Positions 23,973 to 37,345 of a DNA stretch of 64,000 bases are shown here, in pieces. The notes under the pieces were generated by a model that saw only the letters and a program-made list of their open reading frames with translations, searched no databases and had not been told where the DNA came from. Each line of letters starts with the position of its first letter. The stretch's first letter is position 1. The translations under genes and the position numbers were made by a program. This DNA is from Chloroflexi bacterium CSP1-4 (lineage in GTDB: Bacteria; Chloroflexota; Limnocylindria; Limnocylindrales; CSP1-4): positions 24,533 to 88,532 of the forward strand of contig LDXM01000001.1 of NCBI GenBank assembly GCA_001443375.1. The letters are read 5' to 3'.

Positions 23973-25988
23973 ATGAGCGGCGATCGCGCGCCGCTCCCGG
24001 GGCGCAAGCCGGGGGATCGCCGCGTCCGGGTGGAGCGGCCGCACGCCGAGCTCTTCCGCTACTCGGCGCCCGGCGTCCTCACGGCGCGCCAGAAAGCGCA
24101 CGAGGAGCGCGGTCGGGTGGCGCGGGCCGTGGCGCGGGCGAAGGCGATCATGCTCGGACGGCCGCTGGCCACCGAGCAGGAGATCGACGAGCGTCTCTCG
24201 AAGAAGAAGGCGCTGGCCATCTTCAGCTCGGACGCCATCAGCTCCAGTGCCTACGCGACCGAGGAGATCGTGCGCGTCCTGGTCCTCGGCGGTGTAGCCG
24301 CACTGGCCTTCTCGGTGCCCGTGGCGATCGCCATCGCCGCACTGCTGGGCATCGTCGCCATCAGCTACCGTCAGGTGTGCTACGCCTATCCCACAGGCGG
24401 TGGCTCGTACTCCGTGTCGAAGCGCAACTTCGGTCGGCGGGCCTCGCTCGTGGCCGCCTCGGCGCTGCTCATCGACTACGTGCTCACGGTGGCCGTCTCG
24501 ACCTCCTCGGCCGTGGAGCAGATCACATCGGCCATCCCGGTGCTCCACCCGCAGGCCGTGCTCATCGGCGTGGCCGCCATAGGCCTCATCACGCTGGGCA
24601 ACCTGCGCGGCATCCGCGAGGCGGGCAACATCTTCGCCCTCCCCACCTACCTCTTCGTCGGCTCGGCCCTGCTCATGATCACGCTGGGGGTCTACAAGGC
24701 CATCGTCCTCGGCGAGGGCGCCTCGTATGCCCCCGAACTGGCCCAGCAGAGCCGCAACCTCCTGGAGGGCGCCGGGATCCTGCTCCTCGTGCGCGCCTTC
24801 GCGGCCGGGTCGGTCGCCCTCACGGGTACGGAGGCGATCGCCACCGGCGTGCCGGCCTTCCAGCCGCCCGAGTCGCGCAACGCCGCGCGCACGCTGGTGG
24901 TCATGGCGCTGCTCCTGGGCACGCTCTTCATCGGCATCACCTGGGTGGCCGGCCACTTCGGCATCACGCACAGCGATGACCCGGGCGGCCAGACGGTCCT
25001 GGCCCAGGTCGCGGCCGTCGTCTACGGGGCGGGCACGATCCCCTTCTTCCTCTTCCAGGCCTTCTCGGCGCTCATCCTCTTCCTGGCCGCCAACACCTCG
25101 TTCAACGCCTTCCCGCGCCTGGTGGCGATCCTCGCCCAGGACGGCTTCATGCCACGCCAGTTCTCCTTCCGCGGCGACCGCCTCGCATTCAGCCTGGGCA
25201 TCCTCGTCCTCGGCCTCGTGGCTGCCGGGCTGGTGGCCCTCTTCGGTGGCGAGACGCACCTGCTCATCCCGCTGTACGCGGTGGGCGTCTTCATCGACTT
25301 CACGATCGCCCAGGCCGGCATGATCCGGCACTGGCTGCGCGAGCGGCCGGCGGGCTACCTTCCGCGCCTGGCCATCAACGCCACCGGTTGCGTCGTGACC
25401 GCGAGCGTGGCCGTGGTGGTCACGACGGTCAAGGCACCGCCCTCGCTGATCGTCATCGTGCTCATCCCCGTCCTGGTGGGGGTGATGAGCTTCATCCACC
25501 ACGAGTACGAGCGGACGGCGCGGATGCTCGCGTTGCGCCCGGAACAGGTCATCGAGCCGCCCCACCGGCGAGAACGGGTGATCGTGCCCGTGCCCAACAT
25601 CTCCCGGGCGGTCGTGCAGGCCGTCAACTTCGGGCGCTCGATCGCCTCGGACGTGCGCGCCGTCCACGTCACCGACGACGCAGCCGGCGTGGCCGGCTTC
25701 CGCGCCGACTGGGAGCGGCAGATCCCCGGCGTGCCCCTGGTGGTCGTGGAATCTCCGTACCGCTCGCTCGTCCGCCCCTTCCTCGCCTACCTCGACGTGG
25801 TCGCACCACCGACCGACGAGGTGCTCACGGTCGTGGTCATCCCCGAGTACGTCGCGCGCCACTGGTGGGAGCGGCTGCTCTACAACCAGCTGTCGAACCG
25901 CGTCCGCACGGCGCTCATCGGGCGGCCGCACACGGTCGTCGTCAGCGTGCCCTACCGTCGCGAGGCCGAAACGGACGCCGAGGCCTGA
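23973..25988 (+). CDS. APC-superfamily potassium transporter, KimA-like
   Basis: About 671 residues: cytosolic N-terminus, roughly 12 membrane segments with FSSDAISSSAYATEEI, YPTGGGSYSVSKRN and TGTEAIATGVPAF, then a soluble C-terminal domain of about 150 residues. This matches the KUP/KimA (YdaO) group of K+:H+ symporters rather than ordinary amino-acid permeases. Two TrkA-type RCK proteins and a Usp follow directly, supporting potassium transport. The ATG at 23973 has GAGG nine bases upstream; an ATG at 23925, overlapping the phosphoesterase by 11 bases, is the alternative. Confidence 0.85.
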   Translation: MSGDRAPLPGRKPGDRRVRVERPHAELFRYSAPGVLTARQKAHEERGRVARAVARAKAIMLGRPLATEQEIDERLSKKKALAIFSSDAISSSAYATEEIVRVLVLGGVAALAFSVPVAIAIAALLGIVAISYRQVCYAYPTGGGSYSVSKRNFGRRASLVAASALLIDYVLTVAVSTSSAVEQITSAIPVLHPQAVLIGVAAIGLITLGNLRGIREAGNIFALPTYLFVGSALLMITLGVYKAIVLGEGASYAPELAQQSRNLLEGAGILLLVRAFAAGSVALTGTEAIATGVPAFQPPESRNAARTLVVMALLLGTLFIGITWVAGHFGITHSDDPGGQTVLAQVAAVVYGAGTIPFFLFQAFSALILFLAANTSFNAFPRLVAILAQDGFMPRQFSFRGDRLAFSLGILVLGLVAAGLVALFGGETHLLIPLYAVGVFIDFTIAQAGMIRHWLRERPAGYLPRLAINATGCVVTASVAVVVTTVKAPPSLIVIVLIPVLVGVMSFIHHEYERTARMLALRPEQVIEPPHRRERVIVPVPNISRAVVQAVNFGRSIASDVRAVHVTDDAAGVAGFRADWERQIPGVPLVVVESPYRSLVRPFLAYLDVVAPPTDEVLTVVVIPEYVARHWWERLLYNQLSNRVRTALIGRPHTVVVSVPYRREAETDAEA

Positions 25989-26018
25989 TGGCGGCCTGAT
26001 CCCCGGCCGCACCGGTGG

Positions 26019-26024
26019 TACCCT
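26019..26024 (+). promoter_or_regulatory. -10 element of the usp gene
   Basis: TACCCT ends eight bases before the ATG at 26033, giving a leader of one or two bases. An in-frame GTG at 26015 overlaps this element and is therefore less likely to be the start. Confidence 0.45.
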
Positions 26025-26032
26025 TCCGGCCG

Positions 26033-26548
26033 ATGCCCGACACTCGTACCGCGCCGTTCCGCCGTGCCGTCATCGGCCTCAACGGCGGCCCCACCGACAT
26101 CCTTGCGGTCAGGCTCGCCTGCCAGCTGGCGCGTCCCACCAAGGCTGCGCTGGTGGGCGTGCACGTGGTCGAGGTGGACTGGACCCGCGACCTGTCGGAG
26201 GACGTCGCCAGCGACAACGAGGCGGCTTCGGCGGTCCTCGACCTGGCCGAAGCCGCGGCCGAGCGGGACGGATGCCGGCTGGAGACGTCGCTGCTGCAGG
26301 CGCGCGACGTGGGTGCAGCGCTGGTGGACGAGGCCGCCTCCATGGAAGCCGACCTGGTCATCGTGGGGCTCCCCTATCGCAAGAAGTTCGGCGGCGACTT
26401 CGCCATCGGCCGGACCATCCCCTACGTGCTCCAGAACGCGCCCTGCGAGGTGCTCGTCGTGCGCGAGCCGATCGCCAGCCAGGTGGCACGCGGCCGAGAG
26501 CCGGGGGTCGCGGTGGGCGCCGGCCTGGGTCCCTCGGACCGGCTCTAG
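26033..26548 (+). CDS. universal stress protein family
   Basis: 171-residue UspA-fold protein: VIGLNGGPTDILAVRLACQLA at the first strand and helix, VVEVDW after the second strand, and EADLVIVGLPYRKKFGG leading to the nucleotide loop, ending PCEVLVVRE. The G-x2-G-x9-G-[ST] ATP motif is only partly conserved, so ATP binding is uncertain. It lies between a KimA-like transporter and two RCK proteins and may be a regulatory partner of potassium uptake (inference). Confidence 0.8.
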   Translation: MPDTRTAPFRRAVIGLNGGPTDILAVRLACQLARPTKAALVGVHVVEVDWTRDLSEDVASDNEAASAVLDLAEAAAERDGCRLETSLLQARDVGAALVDEAASMEADLVIVGLPYRKKFGGDFAIGRTIPYVLQNAPCEVLVVREPIASQVARGREPGVAVGAGLGPSDRL

Positions 26549-26557
26549 GAGGAGCGG

Positions 26558-27058
26558 ATGCGCGCCATCATCGTCGGCTGCGGCCGGGTCGGGGCCGGCA
26601 TCGCCGAGCGCCTCGCGCGGAGCGGCCACGAGGTCACGGTCATCGACATCAGCACGGAGGCCTTCACGCGTCTCGAATCGGACTTCCCCGGTTCGGCCAT
26701 CCGCGGCGACGGCACCGACGAGGCGGTCCTGCGCCGGGCCGGCGCGGCGGGCGCCGACCTCTTCTACGCGCTGACCGAGGGCGACAACCGCAACATCCTG
26801 GCCACCCAGCTGGCCTACGAGACGCTGGGCATCCCGAATGTCGTGGCCAAGATCAACGACCCCGTGCGTGCGGAGGCCTACACCACGCTGGGCCTGGCCA
26901 CGATCTGCCGCACGCGGATGCTCGTGGACGCCCTGGCCGTGCATGCCGGGCTGCCGTCAGAGGCGGGCTCGCAGGGCATCAGCCAGGCCACCGGCCAGCA
27001 CCCCGGCGGCGACCATCCCCCGCGGGCGGTATCGCCGGCGGCCGGAACGGAGGCCTGA
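26558..27058 (+). CDS. TrkA-N (RCK) protein, CeoB-like
   Basis: 166 residues with a Rossmann RCK-N domain (GCGRVGAGIAERLARSGHEV; aspartate in VIDIS at the end of the second strand, typical of NAD binding). There is no complete RCK-C domain; the tail from about residue 140 is low-complexity. A clear GGAGGAG lies before the ATG. Pairing with the next gene resembles mycobacterial ceoB-ceoC, which flank a similar APC transporter. Confidence 0.88.
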   Translation: MRAIIVGCGRVGAGIAERLARSGHEVTVIDISTEAFTRLESDFPGSAIRGDGTDEAVLRRAGAAGADLFYALTEGDNRNILATQLAYETLGIPNVVAKINDPVRAEAYTTLGLATICRTRMLVDALAVHAGLPSEAGSQGISQATGQHPGGDHPPRAVSPAAGTEA

Positions 27059-27061
27059 GCC

Positions 27062-27742
27062 GTGTACATCATCGTCGTCGGGGGCGGCAAGGTGGGCTAC
27101 TACCTGACCAAGGAGCTGCTGGCCGCCGGCCACGAGCTCGTCCTGCTCGAGAAGGACCCGCGGCGCGCCCGCCAGATCGCCGACGAGGTCGGCAGCATCG
27201 TCCTGGCCCGGGACGGCTGCGAGGGCAAGCACTTAGCCGAGGCCGGGGCCAATCGCGCCGCGATCGTGGCCGCGGTCACCGGCGACGACGAGGACAACCT
27301 TGTCGTGTGCCAGATGGCGAAGCACCACTTCGACGTGCCGCGCACGATCGCGCGCGTCAACAACCCCAAGAACGAGGAGCTCTTCCGGCACCTCGGCGTG
27401 GACGACATCATCAGCCCCACGCGCATGATCCTCGGCGCCATCGAGCAGGACATCCCGGTCCACGAGCTGCTCCACCTCGCCCAGCTCGAGGGCGGCGAGC
27501 TGGAGGTCCTGGAGGCACAGATCGCGGCGGGCTCCCCGGCCATCGGGCGCCGGCCGGGCGACATCACCCTTCCCGACGGTTGCTCGCTCTTCGTGCTCAT
27601 CCGCGACGAGGTCGCGCAGCCGATCCGCCCGGAGACCGTGTTCCAGCTGGGTGACAAGGTCATCGCCATCACCCGCACCGACTGCGAGGTAGAGCTCCAC
27701 CGCGAGCTCATCGGCGAGTCGGCGGTGCTGGAGGCGTCCTGA
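27062..27742 (+). CDS. TrkA potassium uptake regulator, CeoC-like
   Basis: 226 residues with RCK-N (VVGGGKVGYYLTKELLAAGHE, glutamate in LLEKD) and a full RCK-C domain (about 140-220). Such proteins bind NAD(H) or nucleotides and gate potassium transporters. It begins with GTG three bases after the stop of the first TrkA-type gene. A CTG four-base overlap links it to the next gene. Confidence 0.9.
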   Translation: MYIIVVGGGKVGYYLTKELLAAGHELVLLEKDPRRARQIADEVGSIVLARDGCEGKHLAEAGANRAAIVAAVTGDDEDNLVVCQMAKHHFDVPRTIARVNNPKNEELFRHLGVDDIISPTRMILGAIEQDIPVHELLHLAQLEGGELEVLEAQIAAGSPAIGRRPGDITLPDGCSLFVLIRDEVAQPIRPETVFQLGDKVIAITRTDCEVELHRELIGESAVLEAS

Positions 27743-28599
27743 CGGCCGCGGCCCTCACACCCGCGCTGCCGCGCCCGACCGCCGCGCGGGTCCTCGTCCT
27801 CGCGCTCCTGGGCTGGGGGCTCGGCCATATCACGCTGGGCGATCGCCGGGGCTGGCTGCTCGTGGCGGCCGAGGCGATCGCCCTCGTCCTCCTCGCCGGG
27901 GCCGGCCTGCCGCGGCTCGGCGGCGATGCTACCGGCGCGATCTACCTCGCGCTGGTGCTGTTCTTCGCGGCCTGGGCCACGCAGGCCATCGACGCGCACC
28001 GCCGGGCCGTCGAGGGCGGCGCGGCAGGGGGCGGCGCGATCCTGCTGCTGGCCCTGCTCCCGGTCGCGGTCGTCGTCTTCACCGGCTTCTGGCTCGTGGG
28101 CGGGGCGTCGGCCACGCCGGCGGCCACGCTGGAGCGTTTCGTCGGCGCCTGGCGCGACGACCGGCCGGCCGACGGCGAGCGCCTGCTGCTCCAGCCGGCG
28201 GGGCCGGCCGCGCTCGCGGTCGAGTGGCGACGCGCCGACGCGATCATCCACGACCGCATCGTGGTGCTGGCCGCGACGCTCGGGGTGGGCCCCGGCCTCC
28301 ACCCCGACGACCCCTTCGCCGACCTCGAGTTCCGCCTCGTGGACAGGGCCGACGGCGACCCCGGCGAGCGCGCCGTCGCCGAGGTGCTCATCGTTCGGCA
28401 GGTCGTGGCGCGCTCGTCGTTCCTGGGCCTCTTCCCGACCGCGGTGCAGGACACGCAGGTCCTGGAGCGGCTGGGCGAGGTCCGCCTCCGGGCGGTCCGC
28501 CTCGACCTCTCGGGCACGATCTCCGCCTGGCCACCCACGCGGGTCTGGCGCGTCGAGTCGCTGGAGCTGCACCCCCCCGTCGGAGTGAAGGATCCGTAA
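27739..28599 (+). CDS. membrane protein with extracytoplasmic domain, possible CTG start
   Basis: About 286 residues: three or four hydrophobic segments, then a soluble domain from about residue 135. The segment LLGWGLGHITLGDRRGWLLV before the first GTG (27862) looks coding and membrane-like, but no ATG, GTG or TTG lies upstream of it in frame. A CTG at 27739 overlapping the trkA TGA as CTGA is the best explanation; otherwise the protein begins at 27862 (245 residues) and loses its first helix. Function is not recognised. It ends 100 bases before hspR. Confidence 0.6.
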   Translation: MTAAALTPALPRPTAARVLVLALLGWGLGHITLGDRRGWLLVAAEAIALVLLAGAGLPRLGGDATGAIYLALVLFFAAWATQAIDAHRRAVEGGAAGGGAILLLALLPVAVVVFTGFWLVGGASATPAATLERFVGAWRDDRPADGERLLLQPAGPAALAVEWRRADAIIHDRIVVLAATLGVGPGLHPDDPFADLEFRLVDRADGDPGERAVAEVLIVRQVVARSSFLGLFPTAVQDTQVLERLGEVRLRAVRLDLSGTISAWPPTRVWRVESLELHPPVGVKDP

Positions 28600-28604
28600 C
28601 AACC

Positions 28605-28634
28605 TTGACAATGGGGTTGATAGGGTTCTACCCT
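28605..28634 (+). promoter_or_regulatory. promoter and possible operators of the hspR operon
   Basis: TTGACA at 28605-28610 and TACCCT at 28629-28634, spacer 18. The -10 is part of an inverted repeat AGGGT-TCT-ACCCT (28622-28634), and the -35 lies between the arms CAACC (28600-28604) and GGTTG (28615-28619). Neither matches the actinobacterial HAIR element; they are candidate sites for the HspR-like product. Confidence 0.6.
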
Positions 28635-28698
28635 GTACCGTGCACTGAGGGGTCGCACCGGGCGACGCCTCGAGACCTACACCACGAACGGAGGTGCC

Positions 28699-29075
28699 GT
28701 GCGCGACCGGCTGCAACGAGACCCCACGCGGCCCGTCTACGTCATCAGCGTGGCGGCGGGCATCGTGAGCGTCCATCCGCGAACATTGCGGATCTACGAG
28801 GACGAGGGCCTGGTCTGCCCGGCGCGCACCCCGTCCAACATCCGTCTCTATTCGGAAGAGGACATCCGGCGGGTCCTCTGGATCCGCCACCTGACCCAGA
28901 ACCTCGGCGTCAACCTGGCCGGCGTGCGCATCCTGTTCGAGATCGAGAAACGGATGGGCACGCGCATCCTCGAGACGCTCTTCAGCGATCCCGAGTCGTC
29001 CGCCGCGGATGATGGCGCAGACGATCCGATCCCCGTCCAGCGCACGACCACGACCCCGTCCACGAGGAGAGCCTG

Positions 29076-29076
<1 letters not shown>
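28699..29076 (+). CDS. hspR: HspR-like MerR-family heat-shock repressor
   Basis: 125-residue MerR-fold regulator: VYVISVAAGIVSVHPRTLRI for the winged helix, YEDEGLV, and RLYSEEDIRRVLWIRHLTQNLGVNLAGVRIL. This is the pattern of HspR, which represses chaperone operons and uses DnaK as co-repressor in actinobacteria. It is first in an operon with lon, a J-domain protein and clpB, consistent with that role. The GTG at 28699 has GGAGG upstream; its stop overlaps the lon ATG by one base. Confidence 0.85.
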
Positions 29077-31568
<2,492 letters not shown>

Positions 31569-31610
31569 GGGGAGGGCGGGGCGGCACGCGTCGCCCTGCC
31601 GGACACGGCC

Positions 31611-32668
31611 ATGGAGTACCGCGACTACTACGCCACCCTCGCCGTCCCCCGCAACGCCGCTCCGGCCGAGATCAAGAAGGCCTTCCGGCGGCTCGCCCGG
31701 CAGTACCACCCGGACGTGAACAAGGGGAACGCGGCGGCGGAGCGGCGCTTCAAGGAGGTCAACGAGGCGAACGAGGTCCTCAGCGACCCGCAGAAGCGCA
31801 AGGCCTATGACGCCCTGGGCGCCGACTGGGAGGCCTACCAGCGCGCCGGCACCGCGGGCGCGCCGGGGGGCGACCCCTTCGCGGCGTTCGGCCGGGGACA
31901 GCGTGGGGTCCGCTTCGAGTACCGCGGCGATCCCGAGGACCTGGCCGGCTTCAGCGACTTCTTCCGCACCTTCTTCGCCGGCGGCGTGGCGGGGGCCGAG
32001 GCGAGCGCCGGGGCGGAGCATGGGCGGCGGCGGACGGCGACCGTCGGCCTGGGGTTCGATGACCTCCTCGGCGGGCTGGGACTGGACGCCGACGGAGTGC
32101 ACGCCAGGGTCGGCACCCAACGCACGGCGCCGACGGTCCGCCGGAGCCTGCAGGCCGAGGTGAAGATCTCGCTCGAGGAGGCCTACCACGGCACGACGCG
32201 GCGCGTCGAGGTCGATGGGAAGCGCCTCGAGGTGACCATCCCCCGCGGGATCGACAGCGGCCGGCGCATCCGGCTCTCGGGGAAGGCCGGCCGCGGCCCG
32301 GGCGCCGGCGACCTGTACCTCGCGGTGAAGGTGAGCGAGCACCCGGTCTTCACGCGCCAAGGCGCCGACCTGCAGCGCGACCTGCCCATCACCCTGGCCG
32401 AGGCACTGCTGGGCGCGGAGGTCCCCGTGGCCACGCTGAAGGGCCGCGTCCTCCTGCGCATCCCGCCCGAGACACAGGCCGGCCGCGTCTTCCGTCTGGC
32501 CGGCCAGGGCATGCCGCGCTTCCGCGCCGAGGGCTTCGGCGATCTCTTTGCGAAGGTCCGCGTGGTCCTGCCCGGCGGTCTCGACGAGGCCGACCGGGCA
32601 CGCCTGCGCGACTTCACCGACCACGTCCGCCAACCCGATCCCCGAGCCACGAGCGGAGCCCCGCAGCG

Positions 32669-32672
<4 letters not shown>
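31611..32672 (+). CDS. J-domain co-chaperone, CbpA/DnaJ type II (no zinc finger)
   Basis: 353 residues. The N-terminal J domain has [20 protein letters not shown] and the HPD motif in [10 protein letters not shown] Gly/Phe-rich linker follows, then two C-terminal beta domains that bind substrate. The CxxCxGxG zinc-finger repeats of DnaJ are absent, making it CbpA-like. It stimulates a DnaK partner that is not in this window. The ATG starts 42 bases after lon; its stop overlaps the clpB ATG as ATGA. Confidence 0.9.
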
Positions 32673-35410
<2,738 letters not shown>

Positions 35411-35461
35411 GTGCGCGGCGGCTTGTGCCCGCGACCAGGCAGGGGCAGGCCCGCCCCGCGG

Positions 35462-35467
35462 TACGCT
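35462..35467 (+). promoter_or_regulatory. -10 element of leaderless midA transcript
   Basis: TACGCT ends exactly six bases before the GTG at 35474. This decides the start, because the same frame is open upstream to the end of clpB. Confidence 0.5.
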
Positions 35468-35473
35468 GCGGGG

Positions 35474-36682
35474 GTGAGCGTCCCGGTCCGACCATCACCC
35501 GACCTGCCGCCGCGGCCCGCGACCGTCGAGGAGCGCTGGGCGGAGAGTCGCGCGCCCCTCGTCCCGCGGATCCGCGACGAGATCCTCGGCGACGGCCCCA
35601 TCACCTTCGCCCGCTTCATGGAGCTGGCGCTCTACGATCCGACGGACGGGTACTACGCCCGGCGCGCGGATCGGCCGACCCGGGAGGGCGACTACCTCAG
35701 CGCGCCCGAGCTGCACCCGATCTTCGGGGCCGCGCTGGCCCGGCAGGTGGAGGAATGCTGGGAGCGACTCGGCCGGCCGGCCATGTTCACCCTGCGCGAA
35801 GAGGCGGCCGGCAGCGGAGCGCTCGGGCTGGCGATCCTCGAGGCGCTGGGGCTCCCCGCCCGGCGGGCCGTGCGGTATCTCCCGACCGAGGCCACGCCCG
35901 TGAAGGAGGCGGCCGTCCGGGCCCGCGTGGCGGCGGCCGGTCACGCCGAGCACCTCGCCGACGAGGCCGCCCCGGCGGAGACGATGACCGGCCTGGTCAT
36001 CGCGAACGAGCTGCTGGACGCGCTGCCGGTCCACCGCCTGACCGTCCGTAACGGCGAGCTCCTCGAGATCCACGTCGCGTGGCGCGACGGCTGGTTCGCC
36101 GACGAGCTGCTCCCCCCCTCCACGCCGGAGCTGGGCGCGACCCTCGACAGCACCGGCGTTCGGCTCGTCGAGGGCCAGGTCGCGGAGGTGGGGTTGGCCG
36201 CCCAGGCCTGGCTCCGGGGGCTCGGCGCCCGGCTCGAGCGAGGCTACGCCCTCCTCATCGACTACGGGCATCCCGCTGCTCAGCTCTACGACGCTGCCAA
36301 GCGAGCCAGCGGGCTGCTCCGCACCTACCGCCGCCACCATGCCGGCGACGATCCGTACCGTTTCGTGGGCGAGCAGGACATGACCGCGCACGTGGACTGG
36401 ACGACGCTCGAGCGGGTCGCCGAAGAGGCCGGCCTCGACGTCCTCGGGCGCACGACGCAGGCCGAGTTCCTCACCGGGCTGGGCCTGGGCGACCTCCTCG
36501 TCGAGCTGCAGTCGCGGCCGGGCCTGACGCACGCCGGATACGCGGCGGCCAGGGCTGCCGTCGTGCGCCTCCTCGATCCAGCCGCGCTGGGACGCTTCGG
36601 GGTCCTCGCCCTCGGCCGGGGCGTGGCCACCGGGCCACCGCTGCGCGGGCTCGGTTTCCGCCTGCCGGCGCGGGCGGGCTGA
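35474..36682 (+). CDS. MidA/NDUFAF7-family SAM-dependent methyltransferase
   Basis: 402-residue protein of the DUF185 family. Typical segments are ITFARFMELALYDPTDGYYA, DYLSAPELHPIFG, VIANELLDALPVHRL and GYALLIDYGHPA. The mitochondrial homologue NDUFAF7/MidA dimethylates an arginine of the complex I subunit equivalent to NuoC/D, so this protein may modify the complex I encoded 12 kb away (inference). A NUDIX gene follows six bases later. Confidence 0.85.
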   Translation: MSVPVRPSPDLPPRPATVEERWAESRAPLVPRIRDEILGDGPITFARFMELALYDPTDGYYARRADRPTREGDYLSAPELHPIFGAALARQVEECWERLGRPAMFTLREEAAGSGALGLAILEALGLPARRAVRYLPTEATPVKEAAVRARVAAAGHAEHLADEAAPAETMTGLVIANELLDALPVHRLTVRNGELLEIHVAWRDGWFADELLPPSTPELGATLDSTGVRLVEGQVAEVGLAAQAWLRGLGARLERGYALLIDYGHPAAQLYDAAKRASGLLRTYRRHHAGDDPYRFVGEQDMTAHVDWTTLERVAEEAGLDVLGRTTQAEFLTGLGLGDLLVELQSRPGLTHAGYAAARAAVVRLLDPAALGRFGVLALGRGVATGPPLRGLGFRLPARAG

Positions 36683-36687
36683 GCGCC

Positions 36688-37332
36688 ATGCGCTTCGAGG
36701 AGGCGCGCCGCCGCCTCATCACGCTGCCGGATCCGCTCCCCGCGGGCCCCCACGCGCTCGACCCGGTGGCCATCGTGGAGCCCGGCGAGGTACCGCCCTG
36801 GGCTCGCCGCCCGGCCGGCGAGCCGCCGCGCGATGCGGCCGTGCTGGTGCTCATCTACCCGGGGGCGGACCGCGAGGCCCACCTCGTCCTCATCGAACGG
36901 CCGGCCGGCGACCATCGCCATGCCGGCCAGGTCAGCTTCCCCGGCGGCGCCGCCGACCCGGGCGACGATTTCCCGGTGGGCACGGCGCTGCGCGAGGCCG
37001 CCGAGGAGGTGGGGCTGGACGCGGAGGCGGCCGGGGTGGAGGTGATCGGGCGGCTGGGGACCGTCGACGTGCGCGTCTCGGGCTTCCTGCTCGTGCCCAT
37101 CGTGGCGGTCGCAGCGCGCGACCCGGCGCTGACGCCGGACCCGCGCGAGGTGGCCGCCATCCTGCGCGTTCCCGTCCGTCACTTCCTGCCCCAGGCGCCG
37201 ATCGAGATCGTGGAGGCCGAGCGGGACGGCTGGCGCCTCCGCTACGGCGCCTTCCCCGTCGGTGAGCACCGCATCTGGGGCGCCACGGCCCGCGTGCTGG
37301 GGCAGCTGGGAGCGGTGCTGGGAGAGGGCTGA
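36688..37332 (+). CDS. NUDIX hydrolase, probable coenzyme A pyrophosphatase
   Basis: 214 residues with a NUDIX box around GTALREAAEEVGLD (about residues 97-110) preceded by HAGQVSFPGGAADPGD. The UPF0035-type signature before the box is that of CoA diphosphatases (NudL/PCD1), which cleave CoA to phosphopantetheine and 3',5'-ADP. It is immediately downstream of midA and convergent with the PucR gene. Confidence 0.85.
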   Translation: MRFEEARRRLITLPDPLPAGPHALDPVAIVEPGEVPPWARRPAGEPPRDAAVLVLIYPGADREAHLVLIERPAGDHRHAGQVSFPGGAADPGDDFPVGTALREAAEEVGLDAEAAGVEVIGRLGTVDVRVSGFLLVPIVAVAARDPALTPDPREVAAILRVPVRHFLPQAPIEIVEAERDGWRLRYGAFPVGEHRIWGATARVLGQLGAVLGEG

Positions 37333-37345
37333 CTTGCCGAGTCGG

